From Vreelandella profundi (GTDB lineage: Bacteria; Pseudomonadota; Gammaproteobacteria; Pseudomonadales; Halomonadaceae), in the NCBI RefSeq assembly GCF_019722725.1, contig NZ_CP077941.1, forward strand, positions 1,612,001 to 1,676,000: 64,000 nucleotides of DNA, written 5' to 3'. Shown here piece after piece: positions 24,498 to 33,531 of the stretch (within the stretch, counting starts at the first letter, position 1; each line of letters starts with the position of its first letter). Under the pieces are notes generated by a model. The model searched no databases and was not told the DNA's origin. It saw only the letters and a list, made by a program, of their open reading frames with translations. A program made the translations under genes and the position numbers.

Positions 24498-25214
24498 TTG
24501 TCCACCTCTCAAGGGACGCGTCGTCCCATTAAAACCCGTGATCATCGTTTTGCTCAACGTATTACTGTCTGGCTGAGTCAACGGCAGATTTCTCCCAATC
24601 AAATTTCCCTTGCGAGTATTGGCTTTGCCGCGTTTGCTGCTCTGATGCTGGTGTTTTGGCGCCATGCAGAAGGAGGTGCCGATTGGCTGCTGCCGCTAAT
24701 GGCTATTGTCGGTATTCAAGGGCGGCTGCTGTGCAATCTTTTCGATGGCATGGTCGCCATGGAGGGTGGCAAGTCGACGCCGTCGGGTGAGCTTTACAAT
24801 GATATGCCCGACCGGCTTGCAGATACCTTACTGCTTGTCGCCGTGGGCTACGTCGCCGCAAGCTGGCAGCCAGCCGGTATCTGGATGGGTTGGCTGGCAG
24901 CTATGCTAGCAGTGGCAACGGCCTACGTTCGCGTGCTGGGTGCTTCGATGGGCGCGCCTATGCGCTTTCTCGGCCCTATGGCCAAACAGCACCGCATGGC
25001 GTTATTGACCGCCGCCTGCTTAATCAGCGTATTGGAATCCTTTTGGTGGCCTAAGGGCGTCGCTATGTTTGTGGTAACGCTGGTGTTTATTATTGGCTGT
25101 ACCTGGACGATTGCGCGCCGTACCCGCGCTATTCATTGCTATCTCGTTGATCAATCGCATGTGATCAGCAGCGATCCTGAGCGGGCGACAGAGCAGGATG
25201 CTGATCATGTTTGA
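24498..25214 (+). CDS. CDP-alcohol phosphatidyltransferase family protein
   Basis: The 238-residue membrane enzyme would move a phosphatidyl or similar group from a CDP-linked donor to an alcohol. The family signature DGxxA...GxxxDxxxD is present as CNLFDGMVAMEGG and SGELYNDMPDRLAD (about residues 79-105), although the usual Arg after the Ala is Met. Several TM helices follow. The likely start is TTG, with AGGAG 9 nt upstream. It overlaps the next gene and begins a three-gene operon with a CdsA-like and a PlsC-like gene. The alcohol acceptor is unknown; it is distinct from PgsA/PssA by its context. Confidence 0.82.
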   Translation: MSTSQGTRRPIKTRDHRFAQRITVWLSQRQISPNQISLASIGFAAFAALMLVFWRHAEGGADWLLPLMAIVGIQGRLLCNLFDGMVAMEGGKSTPSGELYNDMPDRLADTLLLVAVGYVAASWQPAGIWMGWLAAMLAVATAYVRVLGASMGAPMRFLGPMAKQHRMALLTAACLISVLESFWWPKGVAMFVVTLVFIIGCTWTIARRTRAIHCYLVDQSHVISSDPERATEQDADHV

Positions 25215-26139
25215 GATTGCCCCTCATGCACGAACGGTCGTGCTTGCTGTGCTGGGGCTGCTGTGCGTGGCCAGTTTGTCACGGCTGTGGCTAGCGCAGC
25301 GGAACCCAACGCGTGATTATCAGGAGCTAAAGCTGCGCATTCGCTCCTGGTGGTGGATGATTGGCCTGCTATTTGTCGTGCTGATGCTCAATCGCCAGGC
25401 GGGAATTGTATTCTTTGCATTTCTTAGCTATTTGGCACTAAAGGAATTCTTTTCGATCGTGCCGACCCGGCTCACCGATCGACGCGTGTTGTTCTGGGCT
25501 TACCTGGCTATACCGCTGCAGTACTTCTGGATATGGCATGACTGGTACGGCATGTTCAACGTGTTCGTGCCTGTTTATGTGTTTTTATTCCTGCCTGTTC
25601 GAATGTTGCTGCTGGGTGATAATAATGGCTTTATCCGATCCGCCGGTGTTATTCATTGGATGGTGATGCTGGCCGTTTACTGTATTAGCCATCTGGCCGC
25701 GCTATTAACGCTGCCGGTAATAAATGACGCCGCAGGGTATCTTGGCCCCGTTCTGTTTGTGATATTTCTGACCCAGTTCAACGACGTATGCCAGTACATT
25801 TGGGGCAAACAGGTGGGCAGGCGTAAGATTATTCCCTTAGTGAGCCCGAATAAGACCTGGGGAGGGTTTATTGGTGGCTGTGTCACGGTGACGCTGTGCT
25901 CTGGCTTGATTGGTCCTTATCTAACGGGACTTTCCTGGCAGCTGAGTTTGGTGGTTGGGGCAATGATTGCGGTGGCTGGCTTTTTTGGCGATGTCGTCAT
26001 TTCTTCCGTGAAACGCGATCTTGGTATCAAGGATACCGGGCAGTTAATACCTGGCCACGGCGGCATTCTGGATCGACTCGATAGCATTATTTATACCGCG
26101 CCTATCTTCTTCCACTTCTATCGCTATTTTGCTTATTAA
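25198..26139 (+). CDS. Phosphatidate cytidylyltransferase (CdsA-like)
   Basis: The 313-residue polytopic membrane protein resembles CdsA, which makes CDP-diacylglycerol from phosphatidate and CTP. The C-terminal signature is complete: SPNKTWGGFIGG near 217 and the CdsA block SVKRDLGIKDTGQLIPGHGGILDRLDS near 272-298. It overlaps the upstream gene by 17 nt and the PlsC-like gene follows 10 nt later, so the three are co-transcribed. It is probably a second CdsA paralogue dedicated to this operon, as a housekeeping cdsA normally sits in the uppS-bamA region. Confidence 0.9.
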   Translation: MLIMFEIAPHARTVVLAVLGLLCVASLSRLWLAQRNPTRDYQELKLRIRSWWWMIGLLFVVLMLNRQAGIVFFAFLSYLALKEFFSIVPTRLTDRRVLFWAYLAIPLQYFWIWHDWYGMFNVFVPVYVFLFLPVRMLLLGDNNGFIRSAGVIHWMVMLAVYCISHLAALLTLPVINDAAGYLGPVLFVIFLTQFNDVCQYIWGKQVGRRKIIPLVSPNKTWGGFIGGCVTVTLCSGLIGPYLTGLSWQLSLVVGAMIAVAGFFGDVVISSVKRDLGIKDTGQLIPGHGGILDRLDSIIYTAPIFFHFYRYFAY

Positions 26140-26149
26140 GGGAACAGCC

Positions 26150-26803
26150 ATGAAACGCTGGCTAAAGATACTGTCTTTCATGCTTGTGGTTAGGCCACTC
26201 ATTATCATTGTTATTGGGCTTAATGTTTACCAACGCGAGCGGCTGCCTACGCAAGGGCCGCATGTCATTATTGCCAATCACAATAGCCATCTTGATACGC
26301 TAGTGCTGATGAGTCTGTTTCCGTGGTCGCAGTTACACCGGGTTCGTCCTGTGGCGGCAGCGGATTACTTTCTCTCTAATCGCTGGCTGGCTTGGTTTTC
26401 GACGAACGTGCTCGATATTATCCCTGTGCATCGTGATGGCAGCGCTGAGCGCAAGGATTTACTGGCGGATTGCCAAACGGCACTGAAAGCGGGCGATATA
26501 CTTATCCTGTTTCCCGAAGGCAGCCGCGGTAAGCCGGAAGCGATGCAGCCAATGAAAAAAGGCGTTTATCACATGCTCAAGGAAACCCCAGCGATTGGTG
26601 TGACCCCGGTGCTACTAAGAGGCTTAGGGCGTGCGTTGCCCAAAGGCGAAGCATTACTGGTGCCACGTAATTGTGACGTGGCGGTGGGGGACAGTATCTA
26701 CGCAGACCAGACGGTTGAGAACTTCATGAGGGCAGTGGATGAAGCTTTTGTGGATCTCAAGGCGCAGTGTCAGGGCAGTGCCTGGCTCGATGAAGGGCTG
26801 TGA
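26150..26803 (+). CDS. 1-acyl-sn-glycerol-3-phosphate acyltransferase-type protein (PlsC-like)
   Basis: The 217-residue protein has an N-terminal TM helix and the acyltransferase motifs NHNSHLDT (HX4D, about residue 44), FPEGSRG (about 125) and a later GVTPVLL. Such enzymes acylate lysophosphatidate to phosphatidate, the substrate for the upstream CdsA-like gene. ATG 26150 follows AAGGGA. The order transferase-CdsA-PlsC suggests one lipid head-group pathway running from lysophosphatidate to a phosphatidyl-alcohol. Confidence 0.88.
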   Translation: MKRWLKILSFMLVVRPLIIIVIGLNVYQRERLPTQGPHVIIANHNSHLDTLVLMSLFPWSQLHRVRPVAAADYFLSNRWLAWFSTNVLDIIPVHRDGSAERKDLLADCQTALKAGDILILFPEGSRGKPEAMQPMKKGVYHMLKETPAIGVTPVLLRGLGRALPKGEALLVPRNCDVAVGDSIYADQTVENFMRAVDEAFVDLKAQCQGSAWLDEGL

Positions 26804-26844
26804 GCCACCGGCCAGGCTGTGTGTTTATATTCCGCTGAACTCGT

Positions 26845-27801
26845 TTATCTAAGTACCTGCCTAGGATCGATCGGCTTGCCGCCTTGGCGTAAATCAAACA
26901 ACAGGTCATAGCGCTGAGTCGAATCGCTTTGGCCTACTTCACACAGTGCGTCACCGGCGCTGACCTGCTGTCCTACCTTAACCAAAATACGCTCACACAG
27001 GGCATATACGCTTTGCAGATTGTCGGCATGATGGACAATGACCACCTCGCCTAGCTGGCGCATCCCGTTTGCAAAGCGAACTTCTCCTGGGGCCACGGAC
27101 TGGGCGCGGGCACTGGCTTGAGTAGCCAATAGCATGGGCTGCAGCGTGCCTCGGCTATCAGGGCCGAACCTGCGAACCACACGATAATCTTCTAACGGCC
27201 AGGGCCAGCGTCGTGCTGATGCGGGCAACGGCTGGCTGGGTGCACTGACGGCCGCCGGCGGGCTGGCGTTTGACGATCCGCCACTTGAGCTCGCTGAGCT
27301 TCGCGCCGCCGTGCTGCTCAACGGTAGGCTAATGACTTGGCCTACTCTTAAGCTGGTAGCCGATGTGCCAGCGTTAGCCCCCTGAATACGTCCACTGGTG
27401 GTGCCAAAATGCCGAGCGATGCTTGAGAAAGTATCGCCGGGTCGAATTTGATACCGATAAGGCCCGCCGGAAGGCGCGCGCTCTTGCTGAGTGGGAATCA
27501 ATAGGCGTTGGCCGACTTCAAGGCGGCGTGCGTCCACGCTTGGATTAAAGCGCTGCAGGCGCTCTAGCGGGACGCTAGCTCTTGCGGCCAACGCCCCTAG
27601 CGTATCGCCGCGACGTACCTGTACCCAGTCGCCGCTTAGCTGGCTGGCGCTGGGTGCTGCTCCCTGGGACGACGGTTGCGGGCCGCTGGCACAGCCGGTT
27701 AGCATCCCCGCGAACAGACAGCAGCTCAGCAGGGCCGTCAGTCGTGCGCGGTTTGGTCGTCCAGCAGGCCATCTTTTTCCAGCCAGAGTGCATTGATCCA
27801 T
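26845..27801 (-). CDS. LysM lipoprotein with a degenerate LytM (M23) domain
   Basis: The 318-residue protein has an Arg-rich N-terminus, a hydrophobic segment and the lipobox MLTGC. Two LysM peptidoglycan-binding modules follow (VQVRRGDTLGALAAR near 60; YQIRPGDTFSSIARHFG near 117), then a Ser/Pro-rich linker and a C-terminal LytM fold. The zinc and catalytic His of M23 peptidases are mostly lost: the usual HxGxD region reads RGTLQPMLLAT, YAHL reads YALC, and HLHFE reads DLLFD. It is thus likely a non-catalytic amidase activator like NlpD/EnvC. It overlaps the acyltransferase gene by 64 nt, or less if translation starts downstream. Confidence 0.85.
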   Translation of the reverse strand: MDQCTLAGKRWPAGRPNRARLTALLSCCLFAGMLTGCASGPQPSSQGAAPSASQLSGDWVQVRRGDTLGALAARASVPLERLQRFNPSVDARRLEVGQRLLIPTQQERAPSGGPYRYQIRPGDTFSSIARHFGTTSGRIQGANAGTSATSLRVGQVISLPLSSTAARSSASSSGGSSNASPPAAVSAPSQPLPASARRWPWPLEDYRVVRRFGPDSRGTLQPMLLATQASARAQSVAPGEVRFANGMRQLGEVVIVHHADNLQSVYALCERILVKVGQQVSAGDALCEVGQSDSTQRYDLLFDLRQGGKPIDPRQVLR

Positions 27802-28619
27802 GTGTGGAAGCGTTCCTTATGCTGCTTTTCGTCGTGGTGGTCTGGTGTGTTAACCCACAAAGGAATGTCTAATTGCCGTGCGTCCAGCGCAATGGGGGCC
27901 TCTTTACCGCACAAAAAACCCCAAAAAGTAGGTGACGGGTTGGTATAGCTTATCGTCACATCTAGGATACCATCCAATTGGTTTCCTAGCAGGCTAAGTA
28001 CCTGCGCCACGCCGCCTGCCTTAGGACGTAATAAGTGGCGATAAGCACTCTGCTGCGCATCGCGTTTGGCAACGCTAAAGCGCGTACCCTCAACAAAGTT
28101 AAAAATGGCAATAGGCGTATTGCGGGCCTGTTGGCACATACGCTCGGTCGCTGAACGATCTATGACGGCTAATTTAGGATTTTTGACTATCTGCTCTCGA
28201 CTAAACCGACGCATAAAAGGAAATTCTAGCGCCCAGAAAGCCAAGCCAACGATAGGAATCCAAATTAATTGGCGCTTTAAAAAAAAACGCGGCATTGGAA
28301 TACGCCGGTGCAATGCCATCAGCAGCATGAAAATATCAGTCCAGCTGCGGTGATTGGATATGACTAACCAGCTTTGTTGAGGGCTAAGATGGTCGGGCAC
28401 GCTGAAGTTTATTTCAGGTTGAAGCCAGCGGCGCATCCACCATAAGTTGCAGCCAATCCAATTGAGCGCGACCGCATTTAAGCCGCACAGTACGCGCTTC
28501 TTGAGCCGTTGCCCCGGCGTAATGATTTTCAGCAGGGTCAGTAGAATAAGAGGTACACCCCAAACCAGCGTGTTTAGCACCAGCAGCAGTGCGCTCACCA
28601 GTCCTTTTACAATAGGCAT
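27738..28619 (-). CDS. YihG-like membrane acyltransferase
   Basis: The 293-residue protein has an N-terminal membrane anchor (residues 1-30), the acyltransferase motif NHRSWTDI (about 89), a PRFFLKRQLIWIPIVGLAFW block (about 110) and FVEGTRFS near 174. This pattern matches the YihG/YihG-like lysophospholipid acyltransferases of gammaproteobacteria. GGAAAC precedes the ATG. It overlaps the downstream LysM lipoprotein gene, suggesting translational coupling. Confidence 0.87.
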   Translation of the reverse strand: MPIVKGLVSALLLVLNTLVWGVPLILLTLLKIITPGQRLKKRVLCGLNAVALNWIGCNLWWMRRWLQPEINFSVPDHLSPQQSWLVISNHRSWTDIFMLLMALHRRIPMPRFFLKRQLIWIPIVGLAFWALEFPFMRRFSREQIVKNPKLAVIDRSATERMCQQARNTPIAIFNFVEGTRFSVAKRDAQQSAYRHLLRPKAGGVAQVLSLLGNQLDGILDVTISYTNPSPTFWGFLCGKEAPIALDARQLDIPLWVNTPDHHDEKQHKERFHTWINALWLEKDGLLDDQTAHD

Positions 28620-28728
28620 ACCACGTTTCCTTAACGTCAGACCAATCGCTTATTAATCCTGAATGCTAAAGGATCAAAGCCACGCTGCCCAGCATAAACC
28701 GCAAGGTTAGCCTCTAGAAAACGGTTCT

Positions 28729-29625
28729 TTAGTCGCGAGGTGTCGACGGTGCCTGAACGGTTTCAAGCAATACGTTGCGCAGCGCATGGGCAGCAACCGA
28801 TAGCTCTTGCTGAGTTACTATGCCCACTTGGCAAGAAATGCCGGGCGCTGTGAGTGGTATGCAGCGTGCGCCCAGTGCCTGCATCTGACCAATACACATT
28901 GAAGGAACTGCGCTGACGCCCAGGCCATCCGCGACCATTCGGCCGACGGTCGAAAGCTGATGGCTTTCGAAAGCGACGGGCAGCTCCATCTGCTGATTAC
29001 GCAGCGCCTGTTCGAGCAAGCGGCGTATTATCGAGGGGCGCTGTAGCGTAATAAAATCGTGTGCTAGCAGCGTCGACCATGACAGCCGTGTGGCTTGATT
29101 TAATACCGAAGTGGCGGGCACCACGGCGACAAAGTGATCGTCAAATAAAGGCGTAAACAGAAGGCTGCCAGTGCCTTCGGTAGAGAAGGCGATGCCCATC
29201 TCTACCTGTCGGGAGCGCACCATTTCCATCACCTCTTCGTTGATGACATCGTGCACGGTAATATTTATTTTAGGATATTGCTGACGAAATTTAACCAGCG
29301 CAGCGGGTAGCAAATTACAGGCAAAGGCAGGCATGGCCGCGACGCTTAGACGGCCAAGCTGCAGCGTAAAACGCTGACGTAGCCGCTCTTCGGTATTGTC
29401 CCACTGGGCAAGAAGGTGTTTGGATAGCGGTAGCAGCGACTCTCCCTCTGGGGTTAACCTGACGCTGCGCGTGCTGCGAATTAACAATTTACCGCCCAGA
29501 GACTCCTCCAGGCCCTTAATGGCTAAGCTAAGTGCTGGCTGAGAGAGATGCAGCCGCTCGCAGGCCTGAGTAAAGCTGAGTGTTTGGGCGACGGCGAGAA
29601 ACGCGCGTAGCTGTTTGACGGTCAT
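28729..29625 (-). CDS. LysR-family regulator, probably controlling scoAB
   Basis: The 298-residue regulator has an N-terminal helix-turn-helix (TLSFTQACERLHLSQPALSLAIKGLE, residues 15-40) and a C-terminal effector domain. AAAGGT precedes the ATG. It is divergent from scoA with a 160-nt AT-rich spacer, the classic arrangement for a LysR activator and its target. Ketone-body or short-chain acid sensing is inference from context. Confidence 0.9.
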   Translation of the reverse strand: MTVKQLRAFLAVAQTLSFTQACERLHLSQPALSLAIKGLEESLGGKLLIRSTRSVRLTPEGESLLPLSKHLLAQWDNTEERLRQRFTLQLGRLSVAAMPAFACNLLPAALVKFRQQYPKINITVHDVINEEVMEMVRSRQVEMGIAFSTEGTGSLLFTPLFDDHFVAVVPATSVLNQATRLSWSTLLAHDFITLQRPSIIRRLLEQALRNQQMELPVAFESHQLSTVGRMVADGLGVSAVPSMCIGQMQALGARCIPLTAPGISCQVGIVTQQELSVAAHALRNVLLETVQAPSTPRD

Positions 29626-29785
29626 GCAATACCTTTTATAAGTTTTGTAAATTAATTGATAAGAAAAACAAACTTAACAAATATATCATCTCGAACAACA
29701 CTGGCACTATCGTTACACGCAGTTTGCGCACTAGCGGCAGTGTTGATTAACCAAATACGCAACGACAACAATGTGAGGCATAACA

Positions 29786-30484
29786 ATGGCAGGTTTCGAT
29801 AAGCGCGTATCTTCATATGAAGAAGCAATGGAAGGTATCGAAAACGGTATGACGGTGATCGCCGGCGGCTTTGGCCTGTGCGGTATTCCAGAAAATCTCA
29901 TTGCTGAAATTAAGCGACGTGGCGTTAATGACCTTACCGTGGTTTCCAATAACTGCGGTGTCGACGGCTTTGGCCTGGGTCTGCTACTTGAAGAGCGTCA
30001 AATTAGTAAAATTCTGGCGTCTTATGTCGGTGAGAATGCTCTGTTTGAGAAACAAATGCTCAACGAGGAGGTTGAGGTGGTATTGACTCCTCAGGGTACG
30101 CTGGCAGAGAAAATGCGTGCAGGCGGGGCGGGTATTCCGGCTTTCTATACCGCGACGGGCTACGGCACGCCGATTGGTGATGGCAAGGAAGTACGTGAAT
30201 TTAACGGTCGACACTATATTTTAGAAGAAGCGATTATTGGTGATTTCGCCATAGTGAAGGGCTGGAAGGCCGACCGGTATGGCAACGTTATGTATCGTCA
30301 TACGGCGCAAAACTTTAATCCCATGGCCGCCACGGCTGGCAAAATCACCGTGGTGGAAGTTGAAGAAATCGTTGAGCCAGGTGAGCTTGAGCCTAGCCAG
30401 ATCCATACGCCGGGCATTTATGTGGATCGGATTATCCAAGGTACGTTTGAAAAACGCATTGAAAAACGCACGGTGCGCAGCTAG
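29786..30484 (+). CDS. scoA: Succinyl-CoA:3-ketoacid CoA-transferase subunit A
   Basis: The 232-residue alpha subunit of a type I CoA-transferase has the glycine-rich CoA-binding region [13 protein letters not shown] near residue 28 and [15 protein letters not shown] near 53. Together with subunit B it moves CoA from succinyl-CoA to acetoacetate, allowing use of ketone bodies or of PHB breakdown products. GAGG lies upstream. It is 78 nt from scoB and divergent from a LysR gene. Confidence 0.94.
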   Translation: MAGFDKRVSSYEEAMEGIENGMTVIAGGFGLCGIPENLIAEIKRRGVNDLTVVSNNCGVDGFGLGLLLEERQISKILASYVGENALFEKQMLNEEVEVVLTPQGTLAEKMRAGGAGIPAFYTATGYGTPIGDGKEVREFNGRHYILEEAIIGDFAIVKGWKADRYGNVMYRHTAQNFNPMAATAGKITVVEVEEIVEPGELEPSQIHTPGIYVDRIIQGTFEKRIEKRTVRS

Positions 30485-30562
30485 TTGGCCGGTTTTTCAA
30501 AGGTTTATGTTTCAAGCGTTCTTTAGCTGCTCACTTATCGATTCAATAAAGAGGAAGTCACC

Positions 30563-31228
30563 ATGGCGTTAACAAGAGAACAAATGGCTCAGCGTGTCGC
30601 ACGTGAACTGCAAGATGGTTTTTACGTCAATTTAGGCATTGGGATTCCGACGCTGGTAGCCAACTATATTCCAGACGGTATCGACGTCATGCTGCAGTCT
30701 GAAAATGGCCTGCTGGGGATGGGTCGCTACCCCACCGAAGACGAGCTTGATTCGGATATGATCAATGCGGGAAAAGAAACGGTCACGGCTCGCCCCGGCG
30801 CAGCGATTTTTTCCTCGGCAGAGTCTTTTGCCATGATTCGCGGCGGCCACGTGGACCTGACCGTGTTAGGTGCTTTTGAGGTTGATCAGGAAGGTAATAT
30901 TGCGTCTTGGATGATTCCAGGCAAGCTGATCAAAGGCATGGGCGGCGCTATGGATCTGGTTGCTGGCGCGGATAATATTATTTGCACCATGACCCATGCG
31001 TCTAAGCATGGTGAATCCAAGCTGCTGGAAAAATGTGAGCTGCCCTTGACCGGCGCTGGGTGCATTAGTCGGGTTTTAACCGATCTGGCCTATCTTGAAA
31101 TTAAAGACGGCGCTTTTATTCTCAAAGAGCGCGCTCCGGGTGTCAGCGTTGAAGAGATTATGGAGAAAACAGCGGGTAAGTTGATCGTTCCAGACCACGT
31201 GCCCGAAATGACCTTTGACGCCGAATAA
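30563..31228 (+). CDS. scoB: Succinyl-CoA:3-ketoacid CoA-transferase subunit B
   Basis: The 221-residue beta subunit has the catalytic motif QSENGLLGMG near residue 44, in which the Glu of SENG forms the CoA-thioester intermediate. Another family feature is GIGIPTLVANYIP near 22. GAGGAAG precedes the ATG. It is co-directional with scoA; the acetoacetate product connects to the 3-hydroxybutyrate dehydrogenase gene 1.5 kb downstream. Confidence 0.95.
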   Translation: MALTREQMAQRVARELQDGFYVNLGIGIPTLVANYIPDGIDVMLQSENGLLGMGRYPTEDELDSDMINAGKETVTARPGAAIFSSAESFAMIRGGHVDLTVLGAFEVDQEGNIASWMIPGKLIKGMGGAMDLVAGADNIICTMTHASKHGESKLLEKCELPLTGAGCISRVLTDLAYLEIKDGAFILKERAPGVSVEEIMEKTAGKLIVPDHVPEMTFDAE

Positions 31229-31252
31229 TAGCAAGTAACTTCCACTACCTGA

Positions 31253-31293
31253 ATGGCGTAAGACGCGCTCGCTAAGGCTAGCGCCTACGCCAT
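31253..31293. terminator. Shared hairpin between convergent scoB and the DUF1338-like gene
   Basis: ATGGCGTA (31253-31260) pairs with TACGCCAT (31286-31293), with further inner pairing CGCT/AGCG. The U tract is poor on both strands, so termination strength is uncertain. Confidence 0.45.
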
Positions 31294-32052
31294 TTCACAG
31301 CGGGTATGATCAGGTAGAAGGACTTCAGCAATGCGGCCATCCGTGCTTTCAGCGTGCTTTTGAACCAGTGACAAGCCGCCTAAGCAAACGCGGTGCTCAT
31401 CGCCCTCGCCAAACACTACTTTTTGCGATGTTGTGGGGTAGAACCGGTGGTGCAGCTGCGGTGAAATAGCAAAGACACCATTTTGATGCTCGTTCAAACC
31501 GGGCATGCCGAGTTCGTGGAGTTTTTGATCCAGCGCTATTAATGGCTCGCCCAGCTGCGTGCAATCAAAACCTGCATGGTGCAAGCGCGGCCCCATCACT
31601 GCCAGCCAGGCGGCAAGCGGATGAGCCGTTAGCAGCTGCTGGTAAAGTGCCCACGACGGCATGGGCCAAGGCCTGCCACGGCATAGCAAATTGTGGCCTT
31701 TGCAGTCCTGTGGGTGCGATTGCTGTACCAGCGCTTCAATCGCTTCGCGAGGAGCCTTGGATAGCGTGCCCATTTGCAGTTCGGCCAGTATCAGCCAGCT
31801 GCCGCCATCGCTCGGCGCTAAAAGGCTAATCAGGAGGCCTTTATCTGCCATTGCATAGCGGCCGACTGAACGATACCCCATACGAGCCAAGCTTCCCGTT
31901 AGGGCAGTGGCGGCAAACGGGCCATGATTAAGAGTTACTAACGTTAGGTAGTCGGCGGTGGTCGATTGAGGCCAAAGCCTCAGCGCTCCGATGTCGGAAT
32001 GCGTATGTACATAGTCAAGCCACAGCTGCTGAACAAACTCATGACGCTGCAT
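31285..32052 (-). CDS. DUF1338-like protein (2-oxoadipate dioxygenase/decarboxylase superfamily?)
   Basis: The 255-residue cytosolic protein resembles DUF1338 by eye: LVTLNHGPFAATALTGSLARMGYRSVGRYAM near residue 36, followed by a strand-rich WLILAELQMGTLSK, and a later LNEHQNGVFAISPQLHHRFYPTTSQKV near 190. Some DUF1338 members are Fe(II)-dependent 2-oxoadipate dioxygenase/decarboxylases (HglS) of D-lysine catabolism, while this protein is shorter. AAGGAG precedes the ATG. It is convergent with scoB. Function not certain. Confidence 0.55.
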   Translation of the reverse strand: MQRHEFVQQLWLDYVHTHSDIGALRLWPQSTTADYLTLVTLNHGPFAATALTGSLARMGYRSVGRYAMADKGLLISLLAPSDGGSWLILAELQMGTLSKAPREAIEALVQQSHPQDCKGHNLLCRGRPWPMPSWALYQQLLTAHPLAAWLAVMGPRLHHAGFDCTQLGEPLIALDQKLHELGMPGLNEHQNGVFAISPQLHHRFYPTTSQKVVFGEGDEHRVCLGGLSLVQKHAESTDGRIAEVLLPDHTRCEMA

Positions 32053-32217
32053 GATGAACTCCTTTGCTCAAAAGCGGCGCACCCTAGCGTGAGCCGTTGA
32101 GTCACTGCTCATTATAGGCAAGCAGGATAGGCAAGAGTTCAACGGGTATTAACGAGCGTTTTAACGGCAAGTTTTAGACGAATAGAAAGACTAGGTTAAT
32201 GTCAGCAACGACTAGGA

Positions 32218-32481
32218 TTAACCGGCAAGCAGCTGTTTGTCGCGCACAAACTGGTCAAATTCAGTAAAGCCACCAACATGCGCCTGATCGACAAACACCT
32301 GAGGTACGGTGTGGATAGGCTTACCCGCTGTTTTGGCAATATCTTCTTTCGTCACGCCTTCGGAAGGCATGTCGACATAGCGGTAACCGTCAATTTTACC
32401 GGCCTTTTCTAAGTGTTCCGCGAGATGCTTTGCACGCACGCAGAAAGGGCATGACATGCGACCAAAAATAACCACAAACAT
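32218..32481 (-). CDS. grxA: Glutaredoxin, GrxA type
   Basis: The 87-residue dithiol glutaredoxin has the active site SCPFC (Cys11 and Cys14), the cis-Pro motif HTVPQVFVD and GGFTEF near the C-terminus. It closely resembles E. coli Grx1 (VIFGR.CP.CVRAK.LAE, EGITKED). It reduces ribonucleotide reductase and other disulfides with glutathione. The ATG at 32481 matches Grx1; the frame continues 12 codons upstream without support. Confidence 0.93.
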   Translation of the reverse strand: MFVVIFGRMSCPFCVRAKHLAEHLEKAGKIDGYRYVDMPSEGVTKEDIAKTAGKPIHTVPQVFVDQAHVGGFTEFDQFVRDKQLLAG

Positions 32482-32704
32482 AGAGGGCACTCCGTTACGA
32501 TGGGCTGGACAGGTCACTAAGAGGCAATCATTGAGTAATACATCGCCACTAGTGCCGCGATTAATAGGCGGCTATTGTGACTGAGCCCAACGTTTTTCGC
32601 CAATAGCCGCTCACTACGCAAGCTATAATTGACGGTTATCGGCCCATAAGTGCCCTATAGTGATTAATGTCATCGCAAACAACCCTGACGAAAGGAAAAT
32701 GCCT

Positions 32705-33478
32705 ATGCCTTCTCAAGCGACTACCACGCCGCGTGTTGCGTTGGTAACCGGCACTAGTAGCGGTATTGGTGCTGCTGTGGTGGAACATTTTTGCAAGCTA
32801 GGGCACCAGGTGCTCGCGGTAGATTTTAACCCGGCGGGAAAGGCTGTTGCGGAAAAAGCGGGCGCTGCGTTTTATGAAGCCGACCTAAGTGATCCGGATG
32901 CCTGTAGAGGTGCGGTCGCTGAGGCGGTTAAGCGTTTTGGCAGTGTCGATATACTGGTCAATAATGCGGGTATTCAACATGTCGCCTCCATCGAGACATT
33001 CCCTGAAGATAAGTGGCGCCAGATCATCGATTTAATGCTGACCGCACCATTCTTGCTGACCCAGGCAGCATGGCCGCACATGCGTCAAAAGGGCTGGGGA
33101 CGAATTGTTAACGTGGCGTCAATCCATGCGCAGGTGGCGTCACCGGGAAAAGCGGCTTACATCAGTGCTAAGCACGGCATGATTGGTTTGACTAAGACCG
33201 CTGCGCTTGAAGGCGGGGAGCAGGGTATTACCGCAAACGCAGTTTGCCCTGCCTATGTGAAAACGCCGCTAGTGGATAATCAGATTGCCGACCAGGCCAA
33301 GCTGAATAATATGGATGAGCAGGACGTCGTCGAAAAAATCATGCTAAAACAGGCCGCGATTAAGCGCTTAATCGAGCCTGAAGAGGTTGCCCAACTAATC
33401 GCTTATCTGATCTCTGATGCTGCGGGCGCCGTCACCGGCTCTAGTTTTAATATTGATCTAGGCTGGACGGCGCACTAA
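32705..33478 (+). CDS. bdhA: 3-hydroxybutyrate dehydrogenase
   Basis: The 257-residue short-chain dehydrogenase interconverts (R)-3-hydroxybutyrate and acetoacetate with NAD+. It has the cofactor motif TGTSSGIG, NNAGIQHVA near 88, the catalytic YISAKHG (Tyr, Lys) near 154 and the 3HBDH-type C-terminal GWTAH. I chose ATG 32705 because AAGGAA lies at better spacing than for the ATG two codons upstream. Its acetoacetate product feeds ScoAB encoded 1.5 kb upstream. Confidence 0.9.
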   Translation: MPSQATTTPRVALVTGTSSGIGAAVVEHFCKLGHQVLAVDFNPAGKAVAEKAGAAFYEADLSDPDACRGAVAEAVKRFGSVDILVNNAGIQHVASIETFPEDKWRQIIDLMLTAPFLLTQAAWPHMRQKGWGRIVNVASIHAQVASPGKAAYISAKHGMIGLTKTAALEGGEQGITANAVCPAYVKTPLVDNQIADQAKLNNMDEQDVVEKIMLKQAAIKRLIEPEEVAQLIAYLISDAAGAVTGSSFNIDLGWTAH

Positions 33479-33531
33479 ACACGCATCGCTTTCAGTGCGC
33501 TGGCGATGCTATACGGTCGCCATTGGTTCAT

